In this document: positions 1 to 11,879 of the stretch, piece after piece | Layout of the letters: the number at the start of each line of letters is the position of its first letter | How positions within the stretch are numbered: position 1 is the first letter of the stretch | Source: Hydra vulgaris | Taxonomy: Eukaryota; Cnidaria; Hydrozoa; Anthoathecata; Hydridae | Direction: 5' to 3' | Length of the DNA stretch: 64,000 nucleotides | Assembly (NCBI RefSeq): GCF_038396675.1 | Contig: NC_088929.1 | Span: forward strand, 33,681,001 to 33,745,000 | Made by a program: the position numbers and the translations under genes | The notes under the pieces: generated by a model | The model's database searches: none | What the model saw: the letters and a program-made list of their open reading frames with translations, nothing else | What the model was told of the DNA's origin: nothing

Positions 1-1095
1 TTTATAGAGATAAAGAATAGAATCAGGAGTAATAAAGTGGCAAGCATGATAAAGAGATACAAAGATCAAAAGTAAGATCTGATCCTAGAAGATAAAGGGT
101 AGATGACTCATTACGTACATTACTGTTCATAAGTGTAGGAAGATCTAGATTTTTGTGATAAGGATTTGCTGAAAAAATTTAGTCTTATCTGAATTAGAGA
201 TGATTCTTTCTCAAAAATAAGAAAAAAATATTATTATTTTATTTTAATTGAAAAATCATAAGTTTAATTTTATAAAAAAGTTTTAAAAAATTATAACTTT
301 GAAAATATGTCTCACCCATTTTAGCCCTTGATGTTTGGGTTACATGAGGGCTCCGAACCGGGACTATAGATATATTCTTGTTTATTATAAAATATATTCC
401 TGGCTAACACCCCAACATTGCCACAAGTCAACAAATGTAAACAGTTTCAAGAACAAATTAGACAAATATTTAGTATTAAAAAAATTAACTTAATAAGTTT
501 TAATAGTAATAAAAATTTTTAATACAAAAAGTATAAAAAATTTAAACAAAAATTACTTTTGGACTTTTAACCCTACTAAGTCTTAAGTCTTCTAAGTAGT
601 TTTTGTTTAAATTTTTATTATTTTTATTAGTATATACCTACATTATCAAAAGTGAGTTGTCAAAGTGAGTTTTTAATTCATTCGCTGTTAACACATTGCT
701 AAATTTTATATACTACTACTAATAATTGTTTTTAAGCAAGTACAATGAAAGTACATTGGTGCTCACATTTAAAAATCATAACAAAGATACTTTTAAATAG
801 CATGTATAAAGGTCATTTAAAAATCTGCAGACTTTTATAATATTATGTTATACATAGCATAATATAAAAAAGACATAAGCATGTAAGTTTGCTATGGAGC
901 CATTTCACAATAATAAATGAATCTTCAAATAAATTATAATAGGAAAGACAATTTTTACCTTCAAAAATATATTGCATATTAAATGATATCTTGAAAATAT
1001 TCAACATAATATTAAATGACATTTAGATGTCCATTCAAATTTATCAATAAGATATCTTGCTATACTGTAGCATAGCCTTAAGTAAAGGATAAACA
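1..1095. other. AT-rich DNA, no gene recognised
   Basis: No coding stretch of note on either strand. Around 490-640 there is an imperfect inverted repeat: an arm containing ATTTAAACAAAAATTACTT faces an arm containing AAGTAGTTTTTGTTTAAAT, with a short spacer in between. It could be the core of an old MITE, but I found no target duplication. The remainder is low-complexity A/T sequence. Confidence 0.5.
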
Positions 1096-1245
1096 ATGCC
1101 TAAGTAAAGTTGGATATTACTTTAAAAATATTTAAAAAATAAAAATTTATACAGTCTTGTCGGCTACATGTAGGTCTACATTGTAGATTACAATTATAAT
1201 TACTTTAAATGTGTTTAAAGTAAAATCTAACTTTACTTAAGGCAT
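1096..1245. repeat. 150-bp inverted-repeat element (MITE-like)
   Basis: The left arm begins ATGCCTAAGTAAAGTTGGAT and the right arm is its near-perfect reverse complement, ending in the complement of ATGCC at 1241-1245. The arms are about 40 bp with a few mismatches, and the centre is A/T-rich. No coding capacity. The size and structure fit a short non-autonomous DNA transposon. I could not fix a target duplication, so the family is open. Confidence 0.5.
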
Positions 1246-1364
1246 AGTAATTGATTTTCACTAGGATCCCAATAACTATACTATATACTACATTATGCTA
1301 TTTTAGTATACAAATATGTTTACAATATGTTTGCTAAGGTTGAATTCGATTGCAGAAATCTAAC

Positions 1365-2541
1365 CAGGGTTGCCAGGTTTTTTTTCTGGCACAAGCCAAA
1401 AACGAAACAAAAATAAACCAGACCAAAAAAAATATATATCATAATTTTATGTTTTAAAGCTTGTTTATATTTTATATTTTGAAAAAATGCTTTTTTATCT
1501 AAAAATTCATCCTTGAATATTAAAATTTAATTTCTAAGAGAGGGAGAGAGGAGAAGAAGAACGAGTTTGTGAATGTTTAATGGGGTGCCAGTCCAGCCTT
1601 TATAGTGGCGTGGGGAAAGTAGTTCACTCCCTAACACCTATACTAAATCCGACACTATCAACCTGTAAAATATATATATATTTTTTTCCGCTTGCATATG
1701 GATATAGATTTCTTTTCCAACCTTTGCAATAATTGACTCCATTATTTTAAAGTCCTGGTAAAAAATATTTTTTATGCAGATAACCTGTGAGAAGACTTAA
1801 CAAAATAGTTAGAAACGGAACACATAGACAGCCAAGGCAGTAGACATCTATGTTGCAGAGGTCTAGGTCTCAGGAAACTTCTAAATGGTCTCACGAAGCA
1901 GTTTAGAATTCAGCAGTATTTTTAGAAACTAATTTTTCTTAAAAGTTTTTAGACTCGCTCTAATGATGCAATGTCAATTAATTTATGGTTTATGACGATT
2001 TCTGTAAAGATTTTTAGTTTCTTCACTTTTTGCATCCATAAGATATTACAGTAGATTTGAAAAGGCCTTTTCAAATTGGAAAACAACAATCGTTACAGGC
2101 AAATTTTTCTCAAAAAATGTCATTTTGAATGTAAGAATTTTCTAATATTTTTGGCAATTAAGGGATAAAAGCAACATTTTAATGACATTACAAGTAAAAG
2201 TTTTTTATGTTTTAAGATTTTGATGAGCGCATTTCTTTCATTTATTTCAACTTGATTGTTCTTCTATAAAATGAAAAAATGGAAATCTTTCTTTCCCTCA
2301 AATTAACTTTTTTCATGAAATAAAAATTTGATTAAATTGATTTATTATTAAGTAAACCAGAATTATACCAGATTTTAAAAAACATGCCAGATAAAACAAA
2401 AAAAGACCAAAGACTCTAATATAAACCAGATTTAAACCAGATTTTCTAAAATAAACCGAAACAAAAAACCCTAGCCAAACTATAAAAGAACAAACCAGAT
2501 TTGAGAAATCTGGCTTTAAAAAACACCAGATGGCAACCCTG
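1365..2541. mobile_element. Non-autonomous hAT element with intact 8-bp target duplication
   Basis: The ends are CAGGGTTGCCAGGT (left) and the reverse complement of CAGGGTTGCCATCTGGT (right), the kind of short CAGGG-starting inverted repeat typical of hAT transposons. The direct repeat AATCTAAC lies exactly outside both ends (1357-1364 and 2542-2549), an 8-bp target duplication with no mismatch, as hAT insertions make. The 1177-bp interior has no transposase. It is A/T-rich with several copies of AAACCAGA near the ends, which may be transposase-binding repeats. It must have been moved by a transposase from elsewhere. Confidence 0.85.
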
Positions 2542-2577
2542 AATCTAACTATTTAAAGTGCCGTGTTACTTGAATGA

Positions 2578-2618
2578 TCCGCCCCGCTGATCCGCCCCGC
2601 CCCGCCCCGCCCCGTACC
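2578..2618. repeat. Short CCCCG tandem repeat
   Basis: A run of CCGCCCCG units (several copies), sharply GC-rich against the surrounding A/T-rich sequence. No coding or structural role can be shown from the sequence. Confidence 0.7.
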
Positions 2619-3046
2619 TACTCCTAAAAAGCTTCAGGTTTATTTGTATAAGTTACATGACGCATAATATTACTATGTTAATTATAATAATATTATGCCT
2701 AGTACAGTCGACTCTCGATATCTCGAATACTTGATATCTCGAACTTTTGAGTATCTCGATCTTTTTTAGCGGTCCCATGGACATAACGTACTAGTTTAGG
2801 CTAAAATCCTCTCGATATCTCGAACCTTATTATCTCAAACTTTTTGGTATCTCGAACAATATTTTCGGTCCACAGGGCAATTTTCTCTCGTTATCTCGAA
2901 CTTTTCAACATTTTTTTTTTCAAAAATGTTTTAATAAAATTTAATTTTTTTAAATTCTAATTTTCGAAAAAAAAAAATTTTAATTCGATTTTTAAATTCG
3001 ATTTTTTTTAAGAATCGAATTTCTGAAAAGTTTTCCTTTAATATAT

Positions 3047-3461
3047 AATTTATTCTTTTTGTCAAACGCAGCAACATAGCGCTCGTTAAACGAAAACTCA
3101 CGAACAAATCTATAATAGAAAAATGCAAGGCATTAAAAGACCTAGAGACTGGGATGTCTAACAAAGAGGTTGCCAAAAAGTATGGAGTCCCAAAGAACAC
3201 ATTATCAACCTGGATTAAAAATAAAACCAAGTTATTAACCTCACTGGAAAAAAATGGCACAAAATCTAAACGGAAGAAACTTCGTAGTGGTAATTTCAAA
3301 AATATAGACAATGCCATATACTCGTGGTTCGTTGCAAAAAGAAGTCAACAAGTACCAATTGATGGTACCATACTAAAAGAAAAGGCACTAAAATTCGCAG
3401 AAGCATTAGGAGAGTTGGATTTTAAAGCATCTGATTGTTGGTTTTATAATTGGAAAGAAAG
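3047..3461 (+). CDS. pogo/Tigger transposase, N-terminal DNA-binding exon
   Basis: Open reading frame with a psq/CENP-B-type helix-turn-helix: after the charged stretch ...LTNKSIIEKCKALKDLE comes SNKEVAKKYGVPKNTLSTW (3154 onwards), then a second, Tc5-type HTH domain ending ALGELDFKASDCWFYNW. Similarity to the family clearly starts upstream of the ATG at 3154, at about 3060, but no in-frame ATG lies there; either the start codon is lost or a further 5' exon or intron exists (a polypyrimidine tract followed by an AG lies near 3050-3072). The exon ends at 3461 before a GTCAGT donor; reading on past it gives non-family sequence and a stop at 3508. Binds the terminal repeats of the element. Confidence 0.75.
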
Positions 3462-3588
3462 GTCAGTTAAATTTTGTCAAATCTTGTTCAATTTTAATAT
3501 AAACAAATAACATGTATCTGTTTATATTTAATTTATTTAGTTTTTTAAACGTGTAATTAAAATTCAATTATTCTGTTCCTATTTTTAG
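3462..3588 (+). other. Probable intron in the pogo/Tigger transposase gene
   Basis: Starts GTCAGT and ends CTATTTTTAG after a pyrimidine-rich tract, 127 bp. Removing it joins the second HTH domain to the segment NGISFKIISGESAAV in frame, which is the normal order in CENP-B/Tigger transposases (W-F-x-R-G/H-I-x-F-K-x-I-S-G-E). Retained or spliced state cannot be known from DNA alone. Confidence 0.7.
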
Positions 3589-4706
3589 GAATGGCATCAG
3601 CTTTAAAATAATCTCAGGCGAAAGTGCCGCCGTGACGAATAATATGACTGCTTCGTGGAATGAAACTACACTTCCAACATTGCTTTTGAATTACAAGCTT
3701 GAAAACATTTTCAATGCCGATGAGTTTGGACTATTTTACCAGTGCCTACCTAACCAAACATACCATTTATCACGAGAAAAATGTTTTGGGGGAAAAAATA
3801 GTAAAGTCAGACTAACAGGCATAGCAGCAGGGAGTGCAAAGGGAGAAAAATTACCTATGTTTGTTATTGGAAAATCTAAAAACCCACGGTGTTTTAAGCA
3901 CATTAAACAACTTCCTTGCACATAAAAATCAGCTAAAAAGTTGGATGACCGGAGACCTTTTTACAGAATGGGTAATGAAACTTGACTCATTTTTTCGTGC
4001 TCAAGACAGGAAAGTAGCACTCCTGGTGGATAACTGTTCTGCCCACCCACACATTGAAGGGCTAAGCAACATCAACCTAATATTTTTCCCCCTTAACACC
4101 ACATCTGTCCTTCAGCCCATGGATCAAGGCGTAATACGAAGTCTTAAAGCTCATTATCGTCACAAAATTGTGCGTTTGTGTATCAAGGCTGTCGATAATA
4201 ACGAACCCATGCCAAAAATTTCTATACTTCAAGCAATGAAAGATCTTGTTTCTTCGTGGAATGCTGTGTCGAAGGAGACTGTCATCAACTGCTTTAAAAA
4301 AGCTGGTATCAGCAAAACAAACAAGAGTATTGAAGAAGCTGATGATGATCATTCTTTTAAATTTTTGACAGAAGAACTTAACCGTTTGCGAGAGTTAGAT
4401 CCTCGTGCCGTCCAAGAAGATCTCTCAGCGGAATCTTACATTGGTTTAGATTGCGATGTAGTAACCACCGGTTCACTTGCTACTGATGCTGAAATCATTG
4501 CTCAGATTTTAGACCCTAATTTTGAAAACGACGATAATGAAGTTGAAGATAGCGTTGACGAAGCTATTGACGTCGAAGCCCCGCCACGCCCATCTGATAT
4601 TCAATTAGAAATTGCTTTTGAAACAATTCAAAATGCTTCGCTATACAGCTCAAAATACGGAAATGAAATACAATCCCTAGCACTAAAACTTGAGGATTTA
4701 ATGTAG
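3589..4706 (+). pseudogene. pogo/Tigger transposase, DDE catalytic exon with one frameshift
   Basis: DDE superfamily endonuclease domain. Visible catalytic context: NADEFGLFYQCLP (first Asp, about 3716), ALLVDNCSAHP (second Asp, about 4030) and VLQPMDQGVIRSLKAHYR (third Asp, about 4120), i.e. the DDD type of pogo/Tigger. The sequence is open to LPCT at 3925, where one base appears lost: the continuation AHKNQLKSWMTGDLFTEWV is in the next frame, from about 3915 to the stop at 4704-4706. An acidic C-terminal region (about DDNEVEDSVDEAIDVE) follows. Apart from this shift the domain looks well kept, so the insertion is not very old. Confidence 0.85.
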
Positions 4707-4925
4707 ATGGAAAAGATGGATAATTTAAAGCAATATCAGATAACAGATTTTTTCCAAAAGTTGTAGTTTTTGTTGTTAATGATTTTTATCAGAAAAATAA
4801 CTTGTTTTAATGAAAGTCGGGCAATTTTATTTATTTTCAACCCTTTTCTTGATATCTCGAACTCTCGATATCTCGAACTTTTTTTCCGGTCCCCTTAGTG
4901 TTCGAGATATCGAGAGTCGACTGTA

Positions 4926-5170
4926 TAAAAAGTGTTAAAGTTTTCTTTATACCGTAGAATAATGCGCGAGTTCTCAAACCATCGTTTAAACAAACGCTAA
5001 CACACATTGCTTGAGCGGTCCGAAGTAAATAATCTGCAAAAAAGTAGGACAGTTTACTCTAACGTAGGATAGTTTGCTCCGGAGTAAATTGTCCTAGACT
5101 AGGACGTTCTATTCCGGAGTAAAATGTCCGACCGGATAACTTACTCTGCGGACAGTTTTCTATGTGACAG
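4926..5170. repeat. Inverted-repeat cluster around CTCCGGAGTAAA
   Basis: Several related segments lie head to head: AGGACAGTTTACTC (about 5047) faces GAGTAAATTGTCCT (about 5080), and CCGGAGTAAA recurs near 5068 and 5114 with GTCCG or GTCCTA after it. The arrangement resembles the folded ends of a small DNA transposon. No target duplication or coding sequence was found. Confidence 0.4.
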
Positions 5171-5828
5171 GTCGCGTTTTTTTAACGGTAAAAGAGAAAA
5201 AGAAAAGAAAAGATAAATATAAATATTAAAATTATAATTATAAATAAAAATATTATTAGAATGTAAATAATTATTTATTTTCAATGCATAAATAATTTGT
5301 TAACAATCTTAATAATCATCTTTAAACAAACGCTCATAAAAAGTCATAAAAAAAGGAAGGAAAGAAAAAAAAGGAAAAAAGAACTTCGAATTAAAAAAAC
5401 AAAAAAACAATACTTAATAAACTTAAATAAAGATAAAAAAAAGAAAACAAAAGAACGATAGTGAAGTAAACAAATAAAATAAAAATTAAAATTAAAAAGT
5501 AAAGAAAAAAAAAAAAAGAAGAATTAAGTAAACTAAGTAAAAAGAAAGAAGAAAAAGCAATAGTAGAACTAGAAGATTGTAGTGAAATTTAAGAAGAATT
5601 TAGTTTGTTTATTTTATAATACATTTTTAATTTAATGTAATTATTCTTATTTTATTAATTTTTTTACTAGCTTTGTTTTGTTTATTTTTCTTTTTTTATT
5701 TATTGTCTATTATTATATATACTTATTATTATTATTATTATTATTTATTATTATCATTATTATTATTATTTTTATTATTGTTTTTACTATTTTTATTGTT
5801 ATTATTGTTATTATTATTATTGTTATTA

Positions 5829-5878
<50 letters not shown>

Positions 5879-6303
5879 CTATATAGTTTGTTAACTTAGT
5901 TACTTTAGTTTTACTTATTAACTTATAATATTAAGTACAAACTTAATAATTTGTTATATATTTTCACTTATTATAACTAGAATATTTTAATTATAATCAT
6001 TCATAATTTTTTATTATTTTAATACAATTTATTTTATTTTATACTTATAACTTATAATTTAACTAATTATAACTTATTTTTAATATATATTCACGTTATT
6101 CTTCCCTAACTTTATTAATAGTACTTTTTTCATTATTTATATTAATTGTTAAATAAATATTATTTTTATTATATCATTTTATTATATTATTAATAAATAC
6201 TATGATTATTTTTAATATTTTTGGTTAAATTGCTGTTCATATTTCTGTTTGTTTCCTTATTTCACTTCATTCAATCATTTATTTTATAAACTGTACTACT
6301 TAT
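5171..6303. other. Low-complexity A/T DNA with (ATT)n microsatellite
   Basis: 5200-5580 is purine-rich (A/G) on the plus strand. 5727-5873 is an ATT-type trinucleotide microsatellite with a few interruptions; it gives meaningless poly-Leu or poly-Ile reading frames. The rest is A/T-rich and may include the 5' leader of the LINE that starts at 6304. No gene seen. Confidence 0.7.
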
Positions 6304-6762
6304 ATGTCTACTCACTGCAAAGAATGTTTCAAGAAAATTAATACAAACCATCACTACCTTCAATGTAATCATTGCCTAAACTTTTTTCATAAAAAATGCT
6401 GTCGTCTGAATGATATGGAATTTCGGATATTGAAAAACTCTAAAACTTCTTAGTTTTGTATTTCATGTAGAAAATATATTTTTCCATTTAGTTCTTTATC
6501 TGATAAGGAACTGCGTCTGCAAACAATAAATGATAAAGTGATTCATGTTAATGAACTCTCAAATAACATATCATCTTTTCCGAAAACCAGAGAGTCTAAT
6601 CTTTATATTAAACTTAATGACTTCATTTCCGATCAACTTAATAACAACTATGACAATGACGTAAACTTCGAAGAAAACCCTATTAATTGTAAATATGTGG
6701 ACATAGAATGTTTCAACTCTGCCAACATTGACAAAAGTTTTTTTTCTCATTTTATCATTTAA
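6304..6762 (+). pseudogene. LINE 1 ORF, PHD-like finger region
   Basis: From the ATG at 6304 the frame reads MSTHCKECFKK, then CNHCLNFFHKKCC and, past one in-frame stop near 6453, FCISCRK: a Cys4-His-Cys3 pattern (C-x2-C, C-x2-C, H-x2-C, C-x2-C) as in PHD fingers found at the N terminus of several cnidarian CR1-like LINEs. The open part continues to 6762 as a poorly conserved linker. A role in nucleic-acid or chromatin binding is inferred from the family only. Confidence 0.6.
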
Positions 6763-9060
6763 ATATTGCTTCTCTTATTAAAAATTTTGACGAATTAAAC
6801 TCACTTTATCTCTTATTAACCATGAATTCAGTATTATTGGCATAACTGAAACTAAACTAAAAAATGACATCCTACCAACTATCCCATTAAATCTTACCGG
6901 TTATGTTTATGAGCACACTCCAACAAAATCTTATTTTGGAGAAGTTTTACTTTATATATCTAATACATTAATTTACAAACCTCGAAACGAGCTTAATATG
7001 CTTAAACCAAAGTTTTTAGAATCTGTGTTTGTGGAAATCACCTTTCCTAAAAAATCAAACGTCATTATTGGTTATATTTATCGCCATGCCAATATGGATA
7101 TTTCAGAATTTATTAAATCGTATTTAATTCCACTTTTTGAAAAGCTATCTATGGAAAAAACAAAAATACTTTTTTAATGGGCGATTTTAATGTCGATCTT
7201 TTATTAGCAAACTCAGATAATTCTGTCTCTGAATTTTTAGACACCATAGCTTTAAATAACTTTTTTCCCTTTATTTCATTGCCAACAAGAGCCATTACTC
7301 TAAGTTCTTCTCTTATAATTCCAAAATTTTGAAATCTTCATGGGATGGTATTAGGAATCCTTTAAACATTAGTTCGAGAGTTAACTCATATCTTTCCTGC
7401 TTATCTACTAACAACTTCATGATATACGACCCCATTAAAATTTCAGAATCTTTGAATTCATTCTTTGTTTCCGTTCCGGAAAAATGACAGAAAAAGATTC
7501 ACTCATCCAATACTGACATTAATAAATATCCTAATCTTAATTCAATATTCATAAAACCTACAGACAAAAACGAAGTAATATCTATTATTCTTTCTCTTAA
7601 TGACAGCTAGGTTTCGGAACCTAACAGCATTCCAATACCTATTTTTAAAGCTCTTGTAAATGATATCTTTTTGAATAATTCTGCTTGAATTCATATTCGA
7701 CAGTTTAGGTTTCGCTCAAATCAATCCACTTCTCATGCTCTTATTAGCATTTCTGAAACGATTCGTGGTGCAATTGACAGTGGTTCCTTTGCTTGTGGTC
7801 TATTCGTAGATCTTCAAAAAGCTTTTGAAACGGTTGATCTCAACATTCTAATAAAAAGTTAAACTGCTACAAAATACATGGTATTGCTAATCATTAGTTT
7901 TCTTCATATATTAGGGATCGCACTCAGTTTGTTTCAATTAATGGATTTGAATCCACACATCAAGTTATTAAATATGGTGTTCCACAAGGTTCCGTTCTTG
8001 GACCGTTATTGTTTTTATTATATATAAATGATTTATCTTTTTCATTCAAAAAAAGGTACATCATTATGCTGATGATACCAATCTTTTATATATCAACAAA
8101 TCACCTACGACTCTTTGTAAAAAAGTTAATCAAGATCTTTATTTCTTATGCAACTGCTTAAATAGTACTCGTATTTCATTGAATGTCAATAAAACTGAAT
8201 ACATTATTTTTCATTCCCCTCAAAAAACAATTGATAATATTAAAATTAAAATAACGGAAAAAAACTTTTTCCGTCAAAATATATAAAGTATCTCGGAGTA
8301 TATCTTGATGAAAACCTATCTTGGCATAATCAACCGTATCATCTCAAAAAAAAGCTTTTATGAGCTAACAGTATGCTTTCTCTAATTCGTTACAATGTTC
8401 CAATCCAAACTCTTCGAATGATTTATTCTTCTTTATTCTCTTCTCACCTCTGCTATTGTTGTATTGTTTGGGGTAAAAAAAAGTAACTTTTTACTTAATG
8501 GCATAGCTAGTTTACAACGCGCATCTATTAGAATAATGACGTTTTCAACAATTAGAGCAGATATCCAAAAAAAAATTCTGAACTAAAAATCCTAAAACTC
8601 CATGATCTTGTAAAGTTTTACAACTGCCTTTTTGTGTTTGATTTTCTCCAAAATAAACTACCAAATTCTTTTTTAACTTTTTTTTATTAAAAAAAATGAA
8701 ATTTAAAATCATCACATCAGGAATAAAGAATATAGTAAGCTATACTCTTCTTTTTTCAACACAATTAAATATGGTAAGTTTTCCATAAAACAACAACGTA
8801 TTTCCCAATGGAACCAACGTATTCCTGCATTAATAAAAAAGTTTAAAAAAATATCCCCTTGTTACGGATTATTTACTGCTCAACAGAATTCAATTTAAAA
8901 ATATATTGTTGGAGTGTATTTCTTTATAATTTCTCTTTGTACTGAAGTTGTCTTTGATATATAATTTCTTTAACGAATGAGTGGTTTGATTTTTGCTTTA
9001 TTTATTATTTATCTATATTATATTTATTTATTATTGTGTTATTATTGCTACATTTTATGT
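6304..9060 (+). mobile_element. LINE 1: CR1/Jockey-group non-LTR retrotransposon, decayed
   Basis: Plus-strand LINE with, in order, a PHD-like zinc finger (6304-6520), an APE-type endonuclease (6800-7310, with segments such as IIGITETKL and MGDFNVDL) and a reverse transcriptase (7690-8480: FRSNQSTSHALI, FVDLQKAFETVD, YGVPQGSVLGPLL, YADDTNLLYI, KYLGVYLDENLSW). The link between endonuclease and RT motif 2 is shortened, so early RT motifs (the NYRPIS block) are missing. There are many stops and shifts. The C-terminal part fades near 8900; an A/T-rich tail runs into a tandem array at about 9060-9150. The 3' limit is approximate. Confidence 0.8.
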
Positions 9061-9150
9061 TATTATTATATTTAATTATTATCTATGATATGTACATTAA
9101 CGGAAATATATATTGACATAAACGTATATATATAGTAAATATATATATAG
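9061..9150. repeat. Left remnant of a tandem array (GACATAAACGTATATAT unit)
   Basis: The segment TATTGACATAAACGTATATA followed by (TA)n resembles the units GACATAGACGTAAATATATA repeated at 13082-13240, on the other side of the 9151-13081 transposon. The simplest reading is one array split by the insertion. Confidence 0.55.
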
Positions 9151-9444
9151 TACGGTGAGCAGAAAATTTTTTTCTTCTGATTTTTGATTCGCTATACCGC
9201 GGAAAACATGCTTCAAGGGTATCTAAGGAAAATGCAAAAAAAAAATAATACAAATATTTTACATCTGGAGCTAGCGCATCGTACTTGAATATTTGAATAA
9301 ATACTCGCTTTTTATCATTTTCGTAACAAAGTGCGCTTTAGAGTATTCCCAAAATGCGCTGCAAAATTTGTGTTTGTCTTTGCCACAACAACTTATTTTG
9401 GTATAATTTTGTTTTGATTATTTTAAAATATTAACCAATCTGTC

Positions 9445-11760
9445 ATGGCTGTTTTTAAAAAAATTACTCGTAGCGAATTTAAGTGCCCGATTTTTGGTCA
9501 TCCAATAGAATTATCTGCAAATAAACTTCCAACTTATGAAGATGTTCTCAAGTGTTGTTTTAATGAAAATTACAAACAAGCTTTGAAATCGAACAACAAA
9601 CCAGTTAAGTTTTCTTATGTTTCAAATTGTATCGCACAACAAGTTAAATCAGTGTTTGATAAAGCTTCAATACCCGCAGTAACAATTTACAGAGTTGTGC
9701 AATTAATAAATGGATACCATGACAGTTAACGCAATCTTATGAAATCTTTCAAGTGTGATAAAGAAAAAGGAAAGTTCAAAAAGAGAGTTGAAGATTTTAA
9801 AACAAAAACATTGTTATTGTTTGATGTCTCGGCGTGTGAGTGTAAATCAACATTAGACTGCAAATAAAAATGGTCACTGAAATTTGTTTATGCGAGTGTT
9901 CTGTTTCAATTATCTGTATGTGTAAAAAAGAAAAAAAAAATCCCCATCATTGAATTAAAATTTGTGTACTTCCAAAGAATGCATGGTACTGATAAAATCG
10001 GAAGTATTGACGTAAAAGAAACAAAAAAATTACACAAAGACACGATAGGAAATGTGCTTAACTTAAAAGAGCTCTGCCTACTAATAATCTATTATCGCAA
10101 CACTCATGCTCAAACCATTTAGATGAAACACTAAAGCAAAAAGAGTTCGATAGTGATGCCTCCGTAGCCATTAAAAAAGTCATCGATGAAGAATTATAAG
10201 AATATAAGCTAACTAAGCCATCATGGCAGATGCGCATTACAATGAAAAATACTGCTCTGACTAGCGATCGCTATGGATTATCAGGCAGAGCAACGGCAGC
10301 AATTCCTTCAAGTGTTTTGCAAGATTTTGGTATCTTAACTAATTATGATCCCAGTTTTGTTGATGACAAAAATAAAATTAGAAAAACAAAAGTGGATAAC
10401 CGTTCACAACTTCAAATGCAGAGCATAGAGAAATATAACCTACTTCAAGGACTGTATTTTGATGGGAGAAAGGACAAAACTCTAGTGGTTAAAAAAATGA
10501 AATTGAAACGGTTTCGACGAACCATAAAAGAGGAACATTACTCAATTTTAAAAGAACCTGGTTCCGTGTACTTTGGTCATGTTTAACCAACTTCTGGGTC
10601 TGCTAAAAACATTGCCAGTAGCATTATTTCATATTTGAATGAAGCTGGAGTTTCATTTCATGAACTGGACGTAATTGGATGCGATGGTACTGTTACTAAC
10701 ACAGGATGGAAATCCAGTGTTATTGCCACAATTGAAAAATATGTAAACAGACCACTGCATTGATTTGTCTCTTACACTTGAACGCATTGCCATTCCGGCA
10801 TTTATTTCAAATTTTAGACGGAGAAACGACAGGCCCAAAATCATTTAGCGGTCCGATTGGCGCACAGCTTAATAAGTCTGAGAAATTACCAGTGGTAAAA
10901 TTTGTCAGTGTCCATTGTGAAATTCCAGAAATTGACCGCAAAATTTTAAGCAAAGATCAGCAGTTTTTGTTGGATATAAGTTCTGCTATTAAATCAGGCA
11001 GTTGTTCAGAAGATTTATCTGTTCGTGAACCTGGAGCCATTTCACACTCAAGGTGGTTAACAACTGCAAACAAGTTTTACGATTGTATTTGAGCCTTGAA
11101 ACCCCAACAGAGGAGCACAAAATCTTAGTTTCTTTTCTTTTAAAATCATATATCCCTATATGATTTCATATAAAAAAAGTAAATACTTCACAAATGGAGC
11201 AGAACATGTATTTGAAATGATAAAGTCGTCAAGATTCCTGCCCAATGATTTGCTAAAAGTAATAGACCCAGTAATTGAGAGAAACGCTTTTTTTGCACAT
11301 TCAGAAAACTTGCTTTTAACAATGGTAGTAGACAAAAGGGTTCATATTAAGGAATCGGGTTATAGAAGAATTATAAAGGCAAGAAGCCTAGCTTCTAAAA
11401 GAAACTTTATCAGGAGTTTTCAACCACCCAAAATTAATTTCCTTGCTACTGACTATACAGAGATAATTGACTGGAACACTACCACGCTTTTTCCGCCACA
11501 TTTGCTGCGAAGAGTCTCAGATAAAGACATTTGGTCAAAGATCCAATCAGCTGAAACAGCGGCTGAGTGAAACTTTGAAAAGTTTCCATGTCATACCCAA
11601 GCAGTAAAACGATGCGTAAAACTTGTAACAGAGGCTTCACAAAAAGTAGCTGGCTTCAATTCCAGAGATGGCATTATAAGAACTACACATAACTCCAGAT
11701 CCTCAATGCCTAATTTTTCAAGCAAATCATATTTTAAACTACCAACAGAAATTAGCGAAA
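9445..11760 (+). pseudogene. Transposase-like protein, decayed (family shared with 61.7-63.8 kb)
   Basis: Successive open pieces on the plus strand: 9445-9729 (MAVFKKITRSEFKCP...), 9730-9867 with the cysteine motif LLFDVSACECKS, a segment IPIIELKFVYFQRMHGTDK (about 9940-10010), 10230-10586 (TSDRYGLSGRATAAI), VIGCDGTVTNTGWKSS (about 10673, likely first catalytic Asp), ALPFRHLFQILDGETTGP (about 10785), ISHSRWLTTANKFYDC (about 11040), 11160-11570, and HTQAVKRCVKLVTEAS (about 11592). Stops at 9727, 9865, 11090 and 11568 and several frame changes break it. The order of motifs matches a family of long transposase-like proteins common in invertebrate genomes; the exact superfamily name is not certain to me. 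A 30-bp direct comparison with the 61.7-63.8 kb copy shows the same motifs. Confidence 0.6.
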
Positions 11761-11879
11761 AGTAAAAGAATATATTTTTTCACAAAAGTTTTAGTCAAAA
11801 AGACGGTTTCCCAATTAAAAAAAAAAGATTTCTGATTTACCATTCCAATACTTTTTTCTACTTAAATTGTCTTTAGATA

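Larger units (their letters stand above)
2705..4923 (+). mobile_element. pogo/Tigger-type DNA transposon, full length
   Basis: Terminal inverted repeats of about 23 bp begin CAGTCGACTCTCGATATCTC at 2705 and end with the reverse complement at 4923. A TA dinucleotide flanks each end (2703-2704, 4924-4925), the duplication expected of Tc1/mariner/pogo elements. Inside both ends the motif TATCTCGAAC recurs (at least five times in 2717-2905, twice near 4850-4880); such subterminal repeats usually bind transposase. The interior encodes a CENP-B/jerky-type transposase in the plus direction. Both ends are preserved, but the coding region carries a frameshift, so this copy is probably not autonomous. 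Confidence 0.9.

Noticed and set aside
2931-3317. 128-aa ORF on the minus strand
   Set aside because: Antisense to the transposase N-terminal exon; rich in Phe/Leu/Lys from A/T bias, no domain.
5673-5899. Two long overlapping hydrophobic ORFs (poly-Leu, poly-Ile)
   Set aside because: They are translations of the (ATT)n microsatellite; no start context or conservation is expected.
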